A DNA stretch of 13,284 bases from an uncultured Collinsella sp. (GTDB taxonomy: Bacteria; Actinomycetota; Coriobacteriia; Coriobacteriales; Coriobacteriaceae). This document shows positions 1 through 7,327 of this stretch, in pieces. Positions within the stretch are counted from its first letter, which is position 1, and each line of letters starts with the position of its first letter. The DNA lies in contig CABVCF010000055.1 of NCBI GenBank assembly GCA_902496775.1, forward strand, positions 1-13,284, read 5' to 3'. The notes under the pieces are model-generated. The model worked only from the letters and a program-made list of their open reading frames with translations, did not search any database and was not told where the DNA came from. Made by a program: the position numbers and the translations under genes.

Positions 1-69
1 CCGCGCGCTCCTCGGCGGGGTTGGTCTGATTGTTTTTGTTGAAGCTCTGCCTTTGGCTCAAATGGAAAC

Positions 70-91
70 GGGAGACGCATCTGCATCCCCC
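70..91 (-). terminator. Probable terminator after the metallophosphoesterase gene
   Basis: Read on the minus strand, a 9-pair stem (GGGGGATGC with GCGTCTCCC, including two G-U pairs) closes a 4-base loop 13 bases after the metallophosphoesterase stop codon. Only a weak T-rich tail (GTTTCCATTT) follows. The stem is better paired on the minus strand, where the wobbles fall, than on the plus strand, although the plus strand also runs into CTTTTGTT. No gene is visible in bases 1-69. Confidence 0.5.
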
Positions 92-104
92 GCTTTTGTT
101 GTGG

Positions 105-572
105 TTACTCTAGGTCAATAAATTTAGTGCTTAGGATCTTGCCGTCTTTGACGAGCATTCTGGCCATGGTGGGGCCTCGGGTGCCTCTGGGGTAGCTGGC
201 GCTGCCCGGGTTGAGGACTAAGCAACGGCCCACTTGGGCTTCTTTGGTTACGTGGGTGTGGCCGTTGATGGCTACGTCTACGGATCCCACCGGAAGGTCT
301 TCGCGGTAGTGGGCTACGGCGAATTTGAGACCTTCGTAGGTAAAGAGTGCAAGACGGTCTACATCGGGGCCGTAGTCGCGGTAGTAATCGTTGTTGCCCA
401 ATACGGCCCGCACGGGGGCGATGGTGCATAGGTGCTCGTAGTCCATCTCTGACGTGAGGTCGCCGGCGTGGATGATCAGGTCTGCGCCCTCAAGCTCATC
501 CAGGAGCGCAGGCGAAAGATAGCCGTGGGTGTCCGAGATGATGTCGATGCGCTTGGCGCTTGCACTGTTCAT
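105..572 (-). CDS. YfcE/MJ0936-type metallophosphoesterase (phosphodiesterase)
   Basis: A 155-residue calcineurin-like phosphoesterase of the small single-domain YfcE/MJ0936 group, expected to hydrolyse phosphodiesters with two bound metal ions in the cytoplasm. The metal-ligand motifs are all visible in order: D14-T-H16, G37-D38, G59-N-N-D62, H88 in AHYRED, GHTH at 104-107 and NPGS at 121-124. GNND replaces the more usual GNCD, but the ligand Asn is kept. The physiological substrate of this group is not settled. The start is placed at the ATG at 572 because GGAAGGGATCCC precedes it at good spacing. An upstream in-frame start at 614 would add 14 residues not typical of the family. The gene lies 96 bases after regulator 1, behind a terminator, so it may be the leaky distal gene of that operon or have its own unseen promoter. 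Confidence 0.88.
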   Translation of the reverse strand: MNSASAKRIDIISDTHGYLSPALLDELEGADLIIHAGDLTSEMDYEHLCTIAPVRAVLGNNDYYRDYGPDVDRLALFTYEGLKFAVAHYREDLPVGSVDVAINGHTHVTKEAQVGRCLVLNPGSASYPRGTRGPTMARMLVKDGKILSTKFIDLE

Positions 573-612
573 GGGATCCCTTCCGCAAAAAAACGATTCG
601 GCAGATACATAC

Positions 613-662
613 AAAAAGGCCCCACGGCTCCGCAGACGATGGGTCTACAGGGCTGCAGGGCC
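613..662 (-). terminator. Terminator after regulator 1
   Basis: On the minus strand, outer arms GGCCCTGC (662-655) and GTGGGGCC (625-618) pair, including two G-T wobbles, and the inner sequence allows more pairing. TTTTTGTATG follows directly (T run 617-613). This is a good intrinsic terminator just after the regulator 1 stop codon. It leaves only about 40 bases before the metallophosphoesterase start at 572, with no recognisable promoter in them. Confidence 0.65.
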
Positions 663-668
663 AGTGTG

Positions 669-1385
669 CTAGAGACTCAGAGCCTTCTTGAGCGGCACGA
701 CGCGGCGGCGCGAAACCGGCACGCGTTCGTCGACGCCCGTAATGCCCAGCTGGATGGCGCCCGAGGGCACCGTCTCCACATCCGTGACGCACGCCAAGTT
801 GACGATATAGCGGCGGTGAACACGGAAGAAGCCAAGGTCGCAGAGCTTGGCCTCAAACTGCGCCAGCGAGGTCGTCGACAAAAAGCGATCATCGACGGTA
901 TAGATGCAGGAGTAATCGTCCTTGGCCATGATAAAGCGAATGTCGTCCACGGGAATGAGCACCTTGCGGCCGCCCTTTTCCACCGGGATACGCTCGATGG
1001 TCACCTTGCTGTCCGTAACCGGCTTGGCGCGCTGCATGACCTTCTCGATCGCACGATCCAAGCGAGCTTCCTCGACCGGCTTCATCAGATAATCGACGGC
1101 ATCCACGTCGAATGCCTCGACCGCATGGTCGCTATACGCAGTCACAAACACGATCGCCGGCGGATTTTTGAGCTTATGCAGCGCCTCGGCAAGTTGCAGG
1201 CCCGAGGCACCGGGCATCGAGATATCGAGAAACACGACATCCACGCGACTTTCCATAAGCATCTCGATGGCGGAGCGGACGCTCGACGCCTCCGTGATCG
1301 TGCCGATCTTGCCCGTTTGCTCGAGCAGGAAGCGAAGCTCCGAGCGAGCCGGCGCCTCATCATCCACAATCATCGCACGCAGCAT
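669..1385 (-). CDS. LytTR-family response regulator 1
   Basis: A 238-residue two-component response regulator of the LytR/AlgR class. The receiver domain (about 1-120) has the acidic pair D8-D9, phosphoacceptor D54 in VVFLDISMPG, T82 and K102 in the MKPVEE motif. A LytTR DNA-binding domain (about 128-235) carries the family phrases FFRVHRRYIVNL and VPVSRRR. It should be phosphorylated by the kinase encoded just upstream and bind paired 9 bp direct repeats. The start is the ATG at 1385, giving the canonical MLRAMIVDDE opening, with AAAGG ten bases upstream. An in-frame TTG at 1406 is a less likely start. The gene lies 72 bases after the kinase stop codon, and no promoter is evident between them. 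It is paralogous to regulator 2 in this window. Confidence 0.95.
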   Translation of the reverse strand: MLRAMIVDDEAPARSELRFLLEQTGKIGTITEASSVRSAIEMLMESRVDVVFLDISMPGASGLQLAEALHKLKNPPAIVFVTAYSDHAVEAFDVDAVDYLMKPVEEARLDRAIEKVMQRAKPVTDSKVTIERIPVEKGGRKVLIPVDDIRFIMAKDDYSCIYTVDDRFLSTTSLAQFEAKLCDLGFFRVHRRYIVNLACVTDVETVPSGAIQLGITGVDERVPVSRRRVVPLKKALSL

Positions 1386-1457
1386 AGGGATAAAACCTTT
1401 CGTCAACTAACTACGCCGGGCATCCGCCGCATGACGTTGAGCCCGTAGCCTTTTATT

Positions 1458-2801
1458 TTACTCTTGAATGTCAAAGATGCTCTCTGACAAATCAAGATGA
1501 AGGAGCACTTTGGTGCCCTTGCCCGGCGCCGATTCGACACGCGTATAGGAGTGCGGCCCATAAAAGCGATGGATGCGCTCCGAAATATTGTGCATGGCCA
1601 CACCGGCGCCGCCACCCTGGGGAGAGCTGGCGTCGGGACGGGCAGAGCGCTCGTCAAACAGTCTGGCGGCGGTACCCTCATCCATGCCCACGCCATTATC
1701 GGCCACGGCAATCAAGATTGCATCCTCGCCGTCTTGGTGAACGGTCACGTCGATCCTCAGGGCGTCGTCATCGCCCATACCATGACGTACGGCGTTCTCG
1801 ACAATCGGCTGGATCACGAACGCCGGCACCAGCGTATCTTCCACGTCCTCGGACACATCGAACGTCGCAAGCACGCGGTCCTCGCCAAAGCGGGCCTTCT
1901 CAAAGGTAAGGTAGCGCTTGGTCTGTGCAACCTCGCGCGAGACCGGAATGAGCGATCCCGAGTTGTCGAGCGTGGCACGATAGAACGATGAGAACTCACG
2001 AAGCAGTTCGCGGGCCCGCAGCGGGTCGGTGCGCGTAAACGATGCAATGGTGTTCAGCGTGTTGAACAGGAAGTGCGGGTTAATCTGCGCCTGCAGCGCA
2101 CGCACCTCAGCGCGCGCTGTGAGTTCCTTTTGCACCTCGAGCTCGTGGATGGCGAGCTGCGTGGACAAGATCTCGGCAAAGCCCGAGGCAAGCGCGTACT
2201 GGGTGCGGTCGACGGCGCGCGGGGTCTTGTAGTAGAACTTGAGCGTGCCGACGGTACGATCGCCCACCTTGATGGGGGCGATAATGCCGGCGGGGACTTG
2301 GTTGTGCGAGCCATCCGAGCCCACGACATCCACCATACGGTTGAACGACTGCACGATGCCATGTTCGATAACGTAGCGCGTGGCAAGCGTGTGGATGGGA
2401 GAATCTGGCAGTAGTTTTTCCTCAAACTCGCCCGCGCAGGCCAACACGTTGCCCTCGTCGGTGATGGCAACTGTCATGGCGCGCGTCTCGGGCAAAATGC
2501 GCCGGCACACCAAACGCGCCGACTCCTGCGTCAGACCGCCCTTAATGTCCTCGAGCATGGCCGAGGCCACCGAGAGCGTCTCCTCGGTGTACTGGGAGCG
2601 CACCGAATCGGGATTGAGCGTCAAAAAGATAAAGATGCACAGAAAGATGCACAGCAGCGCGCAGGCAATCACCGTGGCGATCGGCTCGATACCGGTCACC
2701 AAGGCAAAAATAAAGTACACCAGCACGCAAATGGCGCAGGCAACGGCAATGATGCGAAAGATTGATATTGAACTATCGCGCTGGGCGCGGCGGTCGATCA
2801 T
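1458..2801 (-). CDS. LytS-like sensor histidine kinase 1
   Basis: A 447-residue membrane histidine kinase. Two hydrophobic segments (about 14-35 and 40-61) form an N-terminal hairpin with almost no extracytoplasmic part. A GAF-like sensor region follows (about 75-200, with AGIIAPIKVG and VGTLKFYYK), then the His_kinase domain typical of LytS/BtsS/YpdA with phosphoacceptor H243 in QINPHFLFNTLN. The ATPase domain has N336 in QPIVENAVRHG, DNGVGM at 368-373 and a Gly-rich box (GGGAGVAM). The classical multi-pass LytS membrane domain is absent, so the signal is probably sensed in the membrane hairpin or by the GAF-like domain. The ATG start overlaps the glycosyltransferase stop by four bases (ATGA), and GGAGGGGG precedes it inside that gene. 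The partner is regulator 1 downstream. The ligand cannot be told from sequence. Confidence 0.94.
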   Translation of the reverse strand: MIDRRAQRDSSISIFRIIAVACAICVLVYFIFALVTGIEPIATVIACALLCIFLCIFIFLTLNPDSVRSQYTEETLSVASAMLEDIKGGLTQESARLVCRRILPETRAMTVAITDEGNVLACAGEFEEKLLPDSPIHTLATRYVIEHGIVQSFNRMVDVVGSDGSHNQVPAGIIAPIKVGDRTVGTLKFYYKTPRAVDRTQYALASGFAEILSTQLAIHELEVQKELTARAEVRALQAQINPHFLFNTLNTIASFTRTDPLRARELLREFSSFYRATLDNSGSLIPVSREVAQTKRYLTFEKARFGEDRVLATFDVSEDVEDTLVPAFVIQPIVENAVRHGMGDDDALRIDVTVHQDGEDAILIAVADNGVGMDEGTAARLFDERSARPDASSPQGGGAGVAMHNISERIHRFYGPHSYTRVESAPGKGTKVLLHLDLSESIFDIQE

Positions 2802-3985
2802 TCGGCCCCCTCCAGGATACTGATCAGTTGTGCGTCACGCCAAAGCCCGTCCATGATCTTGGGCCAAAAGCTCTGGAAACGCAGATAGCTTGCAGCGTTT
2901 TGGCGCGCATAGGCCTTTGCCTCGCCGATACCATGGCGCCAGATGCGCAGGTAGCCCTCATGCTCGCGAGTAAACACGCTGCGGACCATAGCGGTCTTGC
3001 GCACGCGATCGTCGAGCTCGCGCGAAATCCACGGGCCCGGGTAGGGCATGAGTGATGCCGCCGTAACGGGAATGAGCTCCTTTTGATGCGCGGCGAATGT
3101 CAACTTGGCCCGTTCGTAGTACCAACGGTATACATCCTGCATAAAGCGCGGTGAGCGCTTTTCGGACTCCGGAGGCAGATGGCGCACGGTCCACTCGTTA
3201 TCGAACCACACGTCGTAGCCAAACATGCGCATGTTAAAGAGGTAATCCAAGTCCTCGCCGCGGGTGATAAACGGGTCAAAGGCCACACGCGTAAAGGCGC
3301 GGGCGTGCAGGGCCATCAGGCCGCCGCACACGTAGTTGGAGCGCGAGATGCGAGTGCCCGAGAGCGCCTTTTTCATCCAACGGTTGAACTCGATGCGCTT
3401 GGTCCACCAACGATGGCAGATGCCCGCCTTGTCCGTGGGAGCCAGCGGCGAGCCGTCGCGATCGTAGAAATAGCCGCTCTTGACCAAGATCGGCAAGCCC
3501 TGACGTGTCTGCTGCCCCAACGCATAGGTCGCGCGCTTCATAAAGTCGGCGTCGATGACAGTCTCATCGTCATCCAAAAAGATAACCGCGTCATGCCCCA
3601 GCACAGCGGCACAGGCTAGCCCCATGTTGCGGATGGCACCGTAGCCTCGCAGGCTCACGCATTCGCCCGAACCCTTGGGCGCGATCTGAGCAACCCGGTC
3701 TGCGATGCGCGAGGCCTGGGTGTTGGTGACAACGGTGACCTTGAGCGTGGGATGCGCGTCGACAATCTCGTGCACGCGCAGCGACACATCGGCTGTGGCA
3801 GAAACGGGACAGACCACCAAAAGGATGATGCGCGGGATGTCACGTACCTGCTCAAGCGAGGCCAGGCAGCGGTCGAGTTCGGGATTGTCGGCGTTGAGTC
3901 GCGTCGAATGATCATAGGTGCCAGGGGCGTTTGTGCAAGCGTCATCGCCCGCCCAATACGTTGGAATCACGACCGTGGCGTTCAT
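2798..3985 (-). CDS. Family 2 (GT-A fold) glycosyltransferase
   Basis: A 395-residue glycosyltransferase of the GT2 type. It opens with the GT-A strand MNATVVIPTYW. Nucleotide-sugar and metal binding is suggested by IFLDDDE (DDD at 138-140), and a likely acceptor/base motif is TRGEDLDY (E244, D245). Basic and aromatic residues around 190-205 and 280-296 could contact a membrane or a polymer. No transmembrane segment or signal peptide is visible, so it should act at the cytoplasmic face on a cell-surface glycan or lipid. The donor and acceptor are unknown. The ATG at 3985 follows GGGAGGG. Its stop overlaps the start of kinase 1, so the two are likely translationally coupled, which is unusual company for a two-component system. 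A terminator-like hairpin ends about 27 bases upstream of its start. Confidence 0.85.
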   Translation of the reverse strand: MNATVVIPTYWAGDDACTNAPGTYDHSTRLNADNPELDRCLASLEQVRDIPRIILLVVCPVSATADVSLRVHEIVDAHPTLKVTVVTNTQASRIADRVAQIAPKGSGECVSLRGYGAIRNMGLACAAVLGHDAVIFLDDDETVIDADFMKRATYALGQQTRQGLPILVKSGYFYDRDGSPLAPTDKAGICHRWWTKRIEFNRWMKKALSGTRISRSNYVCGGLMALHARAFTRVAFDPFITRGEDLDYLFNMRMFGYDVWFDNEWTVRHLPPESEKRSPRFMQDVYRWYYERAKLTFAAHQKELIPVTAASLMPYPGPWISRELDDRVRKTAMVRSVFTREHEGYLRIWRHGIGEAKAYARQNAASYLRFQSFWPKIMDGLWRDAQLISILEGAE

Positions 3986-4006
3986 GCCTTACCCTCCCTG
4001 CAACAC

Positions 4007-4041
4007 AAAAACGGGACGCCGCCAAACACAGGCGACGCCCC
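4007..4041 (-). terminator. Intrinsic terminator or leader hairpin between MFS gene and glycosyltransferase
   Basis: On the minus strand GGGGCGTCGCC pairs with GGCGGCGTCCC around a 7-base loop: 11 pairs, two of them G-T wobbles. GTTTTTGTG follows. Both wobbles become mismatches on the plus strand, so the minus strand is the functional direction. It ends the MFS transcript but sits just before the glycosyltransferase ribosome binding site, so a promoter upstream of it would place it in the glycosyltransferase leader. Confidence 0.75.
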
Positions 4042-4058
4042 GCGACCTAGCTGATTCC

Positions 4059-4109
4059 ATCATACCCACTTGGGCAAATCATTGCTCGCAAGTCGCAATG
4101 TTTATTGCG
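4059..4109 (-). promoter_or_regulatory. ATTGC/GCAAT inverted repeats and possible promoter upstream of glycosyltransferase operon
   Basis: The only long gap after the MFS gene (4042-4156) contains CGCAAT-GTTT-ATTGCG (4094-4109), a perfect 6 bp inverted repeat, plus a further ATTGC at 4081-4085 that pairs with the GCAAT at 4095-4099. About 20 bases downstream on the minus strand is a -10-like TATGAT (4064-4059), with no good -35. This arrangement would suit an activator-dependent promoter for the glycosyltransferase-kinase 1-regulator 1 operon. It is read by eye only. Confidence 0.3.
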
Positions 4110-4156
4110 GATAACCCCAAAAGAGTACCGTGGACAGGCACAATAGCCGCTCGCTC

Positions 4157-5416
4157 CTATGCGGCATGCTCTGCCGCCCGAGTCATGCGGGACAGGCGGA
4201 CCAGCAGCATAAAGCCAACGATCAGCAGCACGCCAATGGAAAGGACGCCCAGCGACGGGTTGCCGGTCAGCGAGGTGACGACCGACACCAGGAAGGTGCC
4301 CATAACGCTTGCATAACGACCAAAGATGTCAAAGAAGCCGTAGTACTCGTTGGACTTTTCCTTGGGGATAATGCGGCCAAAGTAGCTACGGCTGAGCGCC
4401 TGCACGCCGCCCTGGAACAGGCCGACCATAATGGCAAGCACCCAAAACTCAAAGGCGGTCTTTAGGAAGAACGCGGCGAACAGCACAATGCCCATATAGG
4501 CGGCGACTGCCACCAAGATCATGTTGAGCGTGCCCACGCGGCCGGCGAGCTTGCCGTAGATGATGGCGGACGGAAAGGCCACGAACTGCGTAACGAGCAG
4601 CGCCAGGACCAACTGGGTCGAATCGATGCCCAAGGCCGATCCGTAGCTGGTTGCCATGGAAATGACCGTGTGCACACCGTCGATATAGAAGAAGAACGCG
4701 ATCATGTAGACCAGCACGGTCTTGTTGTGGGCGATCTCGCGCATGGTGTGTCCGACCTCGGAGAACACACCGCCCACGATGTGGCCGATAGTGTCCTCGG
4801 GACCGCGCTCGCGACCGTACTTTTGCTTATAGGTGCGAATGAGCGGCAGGGTAAAGACGAGCCACCAGGCACCAGTGATGATAAACGACAGACGCGTTGC
4901 CAGCATGGTAGGGACGCCAAGAGCGGGGCCACCCATGATGAGCGCCAGGCAGATGACGAACGGCACGGTGGAACCGATGTAGCCCCAGGCATAGCCCGAG
5001 CTGGACACGGCGTCCATGCGCTCGTCGGTGGTAATGTCGGGCAGCATGGCGTCGTAGAACGTCATAGAAGAGTTAAGGCCGATGGTGCACAGCACGTACA
5101 CGGTCAAAAATGCCATGGCGGACATTGGGATAGCCTGCGCCAGGCAAAGCACCAGGCCCGTGAGGAAGAAGCCCAAGAAGAACTTGATCTTGTTGCCGGC
5201 GTAGTCGGCAAGCGCGCCCAGAATGGGCATGAGCATGGCGATGACCAGCGAGGCGATCGTCTGCGCATTGCCCCAGGCGACCACCAGGTCGGCCGAAGAA
5301 GCGCCGGTATTGATGGCGTTAAAGTAAATGGGCACCACCGAGGTATTGAGCAGCACGAGGGCCGAATTGCCCACATCATACATAACCCAGTTACGCTCGA
5401 GCTTGGTGTATTTCAT
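4157..5416 (-). CDS. UMF1/Atg22-like MFS transporter
   Basis: A 419-residue major facilitator protein with about 12 hydrophobic segments and a hydrophilic central loop near residues 195-225 (TYKQKYGRERGPED) between the two six-helix halves. The N-terminus ERNWVMYDVGNSAL matches the W-x-x-Y-D-x-x-N-S-A signature of the UMF1 group, which is related to the vacuolar amino acid effluxer Atg22. It is therefore most likely an exporter of amino acids or similar small molecules, but bacterial UMF1 substrates are poorly known. The ATG at 5416 has AAGGG about ten bases upstream. It ends at a good terminator (4007-4041) and begins about 100 bases after the phospholipase-like gene. A TGGACA at 5476-5471 on the minus strand could be a -35, but no convincing -10 follows. 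Confidence 0.88.
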   Translation of the reverse strand: MKYTKLERNWVMYDVGNSALVLLNTSVVPIYFNAINTGASSADLVVAWGNAQTIASLVIAMLMPILGALADYAGNKIKFFLGFFLTGLVLCLAQAIPMSAMAFLTVYVLCTIGLNSSMTFYDAMLPDITTDERMDAVSSSGYAWGYIGSTVPFVICLALIMGGPALGVPTMLATRLSFIITGAWWLVFTLPLIRTYKQKYGRERGPEDTIGHIVGGVFSEVGHTMREIAHNKTVLVYMIAFFFYIDGVHTVISMATSYGSALGIDSTQLVLALLVTQFVAFPSAIIYGKLAGRVGTLNMILVAVAAYMGIVLFAAFFLKTAFEFWVLAIMVGLFQGGVQALSRSYFGRIIPKEKSNEYYGFFDIFGRYASVMGTFLVSVVTSLTGNPSLGVLSIGVLLIVGFMLLVRLSRMTRAAEHAA

Positions 5417-5517
5417 GGACAGGGACCCTTCGTATTCGCCCGATATGCAGTTAGTTCATCGTACCCCAATTGTCCAGAACCGCCGGTAAGGATTCGGCAA
5501 AGGGGCACGCACGGGCC

Positions 5518-6462
5518 CTATTCCTCGCGGTCGAACTCCTCATCGGCTTCGAGCACGCGACCGCTGTAGTTGACGTGACTGGTCACGGCATCCATGTCAC
5601 CAGTCTCGATGAAACGTGCGACCGTGCACTCGTAATCGACCAGCGCGCGATCAAAGACCTCGGGGAAACTCTCGTTCGAGACCTCGTCGGTAAAGGGATT
5701 CTTCCATGTCAGATGGCCCAGGTTACCGGTGCGCTCGGGCAGCTCCGTCGTCACGCGATGGGCAAGGCCGTCGAGCAGCGAGTAGTCGTGCACCAAGCCC
5801 TCAACCAGCGAGATCGCGCGCGTCTTTGCGGAGCCGGCCGGCTCAATCGCGCGGTAAAGTCGCTGCATATTGGCAACGGCGGCACCGTACTCCCCCGCCG
5901 GAATGTCAATGCCGTACACGCGTCCGGCAACATAGCTCATCAGCACGCCGGCAGCGCGATTGATACGGTCGGTGGTAACGATCTCGCCCGCCGGCGGGTA
6001 ATCGTCGACCGTAGCGCCATCGCGTTTAAGCTGCAGCATCAGTACATCCAGGTCGCTCTCGATCACGGCATGGACCTGGCTGCTCGAATCCTCAAGCTCT
6101 GAATCGGACTCCACGATGCCAAACTGTTGCTCATAGACAAAGGGATGGGCGTTGCGGTCGAGCACGTAATGAGACAGCAGGCCCAGCGCAAAGGCGCGAC
6201 CCAAGCTGGCGTCGCGCGGCAGCAGATGTGACACGCCGTCGCGCAGGCACGCGAACTGGCGAGACATGCGCGAGCGATGCATGACCTGCGCCAGCAGCGT
6301 GCAGTCGGAAACACGCGGTGTCAGAATGTGAAAGAAGAACGGGTCGGGGCCTTGGTTGCCCAAGATAAAGGCAATGCGCTCTTCATCGGACGTGATGACG
6401 CCCTGTGGAAGACGGTCGATGCTTTCCTCGCCAAACAGATGATGGGTGATAAGCGCGGGCAT
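5518..6462 (-). CDS. Zinc-dependent phospholipase C-like protein
   Basis: A 314-residue protein of the zinc-dependent phospholipase C fold (Zn_dep_PLPC). Likely zinc ligands are spread as in the family: H7-H8 in MPALITHHLFG, D40 in GNQGPDPFFF, H62 (QVMHRSR), H98 (GLLSHYVLDRNAHP), D102, H106, and H131 with E135 (QVHAVIESDLD). Unlike the secreted clostridial and Bacillus enzymes it has no signal peptide or C2-type domain, so it is probably cytoplasmic. Its substrate is unknown, and phospholipase activity should not be assumed. The start is taken at the ATG at 6462, preceded by AAAGGATCATT. The in-frame GTG at 6492 lacks a comparable site. The residues beyond about 160 are less conserved in type and end in an acidic tail (EADEEFDREE). 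It lies 92 bases after regulator 2, with its own possible promoter. Confidence 0.83.
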   Translation of the reverse strand: MPALITHHLFGEESIDRLPQGVITSDEERIAFILGNQGPDPFFFHILTPRVSDCTLLAQVMHRSRMSRQFACLRDGVSHLLPRDASLGRAFALGLLSHYVLDRNAHPFVYEQQFGIVESDSELEDSSSQVHAVIESDLDVLMLQLKRDGATVDDYPPAGEIVTTDRINRAAGVLMSYVAGRVYGIDIPAGEYGAAVANMQRLYRAIEPAGSAKTRAISLVEGLVHDYSLLDGLAHRVTTELPERTGNLGHLTWKNPFTDEVSNESFPEVFDRALVDYECTVARFIETGDMDAVTSHVNYSGRVLEADEEFDREE

Positions 6463-6494
6463 AATGATCCTTTCGATTTCATTCGATGCCACAC

Positions 6495-6521
6495 ATTATG
6501 CCCACCGCGCGCCCATGCCAA
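6495..6521 (-). promoter_or_regulatory. Possible promoter of the phospholipase C-like gene
   Basis: On the minus strand TTGGCA (6521-6516) is followed, 15 bases later, by CATAAT (6500-6495). Both hexamers are one base from consensus but the spacing is short; TTTGGC at spacing 16 is the alternative. Transcription would begin about 25-30 bases before the ATG at 6462. This would let the gene be expressed apart from the kinase 2-regulator 2 operon. Confidence 0.4.
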
Positions 6522-6554
6522 ACCTGCGATGGTAAACGACGGCACGCAAGCCTC

Positions 6555-7289
6555 TTACGCAAGCCCCAGGTGCGACTTGACCTCGGCGGCACGACGACGG
6601 GACACCGGCACCGTCGAGTTCACGCGGTCGAGCCTGAGCTCCATCAACCCCGTGGAGCCAATCTCAACATTGTGCACGTCTTCCAAATTGACCAGGTAGC
6701 TGCGATGAACGCGAATAAAGCCCTCGGAGTCCAAGCGACGCTCGAGCGAAGAGATCGACTCATTGATCAGGTACGTTCCCTCGGCGCAGATGGCGTTGCA
6801 AAAATCGGCGCGCGCCTCAAAGTAGCAGACGTCTGCGGCGGGAATGAACACCTTTTTGCCCCCGCGGTCCACCGTCAGACGCAAAGGCTGGCGCGGAGCA
6901 TGGATAACACGACGGGCACCCAAGGCTGCCTCGATCTTGTCGAGTGCCTTTGACAGGCGCGCGTCCTCGACCGGCTTGACGACATAGTCGACCGCATCGA
7001 GGTTATAGGCATCAGCCGCATACTCGGCAAACGCCGTCACAAACACAACCACCGGCGGCGTCTTTAGGTTCTGCAGCGTCTCGGCAAGCTCAATTCCCGA
7101 GCGACCGGGCATGGTAATGTCTAAAAACAGCACGTCGGGCTTGTTCGACAGAATCGACTCCACGGCTTCGGTGACATTGCCCGCCTCGGCAATCTGACCC
7201 ACACGCGCATCCTTTTCCAACAGATAGCGTAGCTCAGCCCTAATGGGAGGCTCGTCATCAACCACCAAGATGTTCCAGCCTTCGGACAT
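6555..7289 (-). CDS. LytTR-family response regulator 2
   Basis: A 244-residue LytR/AlgR-class response regulator. The receiver domain shows D11-D12, phosphoacceptor D57 in VLFLDITMPG, T85 and K105 (VVKPVED). The LytTR DNA-binding domain occupies about 135-240 with FIRVHRSYLVNL and VPVSRRR. It is preceded 38 bases upstream by kinase 2, its obvious partner, and starts at an ATG with GAGGGGAAG at suitable spacing. It is clearly paralogous to regulator 1, with the same domain order and several identical motifs. The recognition phrase VPVSRRR is shared, so overlapping DNA targets are possible. The paired direct repeats upstream of the permease (11836-11865) are the best target candidate in the window. 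Confidence 0.95.
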   Translation of the reverse strand: MSEGWNILVVDDEPPIRAELRYLLEKDARVGQIAEAGNVTEAVESILSNKPDVLFLDITMPGRSGIELAETLQNLKTPPVVVFVTAFAEYAADAYNLDAVDYVVKPVEDARLSKALDKIEAALGARRVIHAPRQPLRLTVDRGGKKVFIPAADVCYFEARADFCNAICAEGTYLINESISSLERRLDSEGFIRVHRSYLVNLEDVHNVEIGSTGLMELRLDRVNSTVPVSRRRAAEVKSHLGLA

Positions 7290-7327
7290 ATGTGCTTCCC
7301 CTCTTTTTCTCTCAATCCAACCGCGTG

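Noticed and set aside
4956..4964. A perfect copy of the 9 bp LytTR-like half-site
   Set aside because: It lies inside the MFS coding sequence and has no partner 21-22 bp away, so it is taken as chance. It is kept as a caution against over-reading single boxes.
5500..5517. Terminator after the phospholipase C-like gene
   Set aside because: GGGC and GCCC on the minus strand just after the stop codon give only a 4-5 pair stem with a poor T-run (CTTTG), too weak to call.
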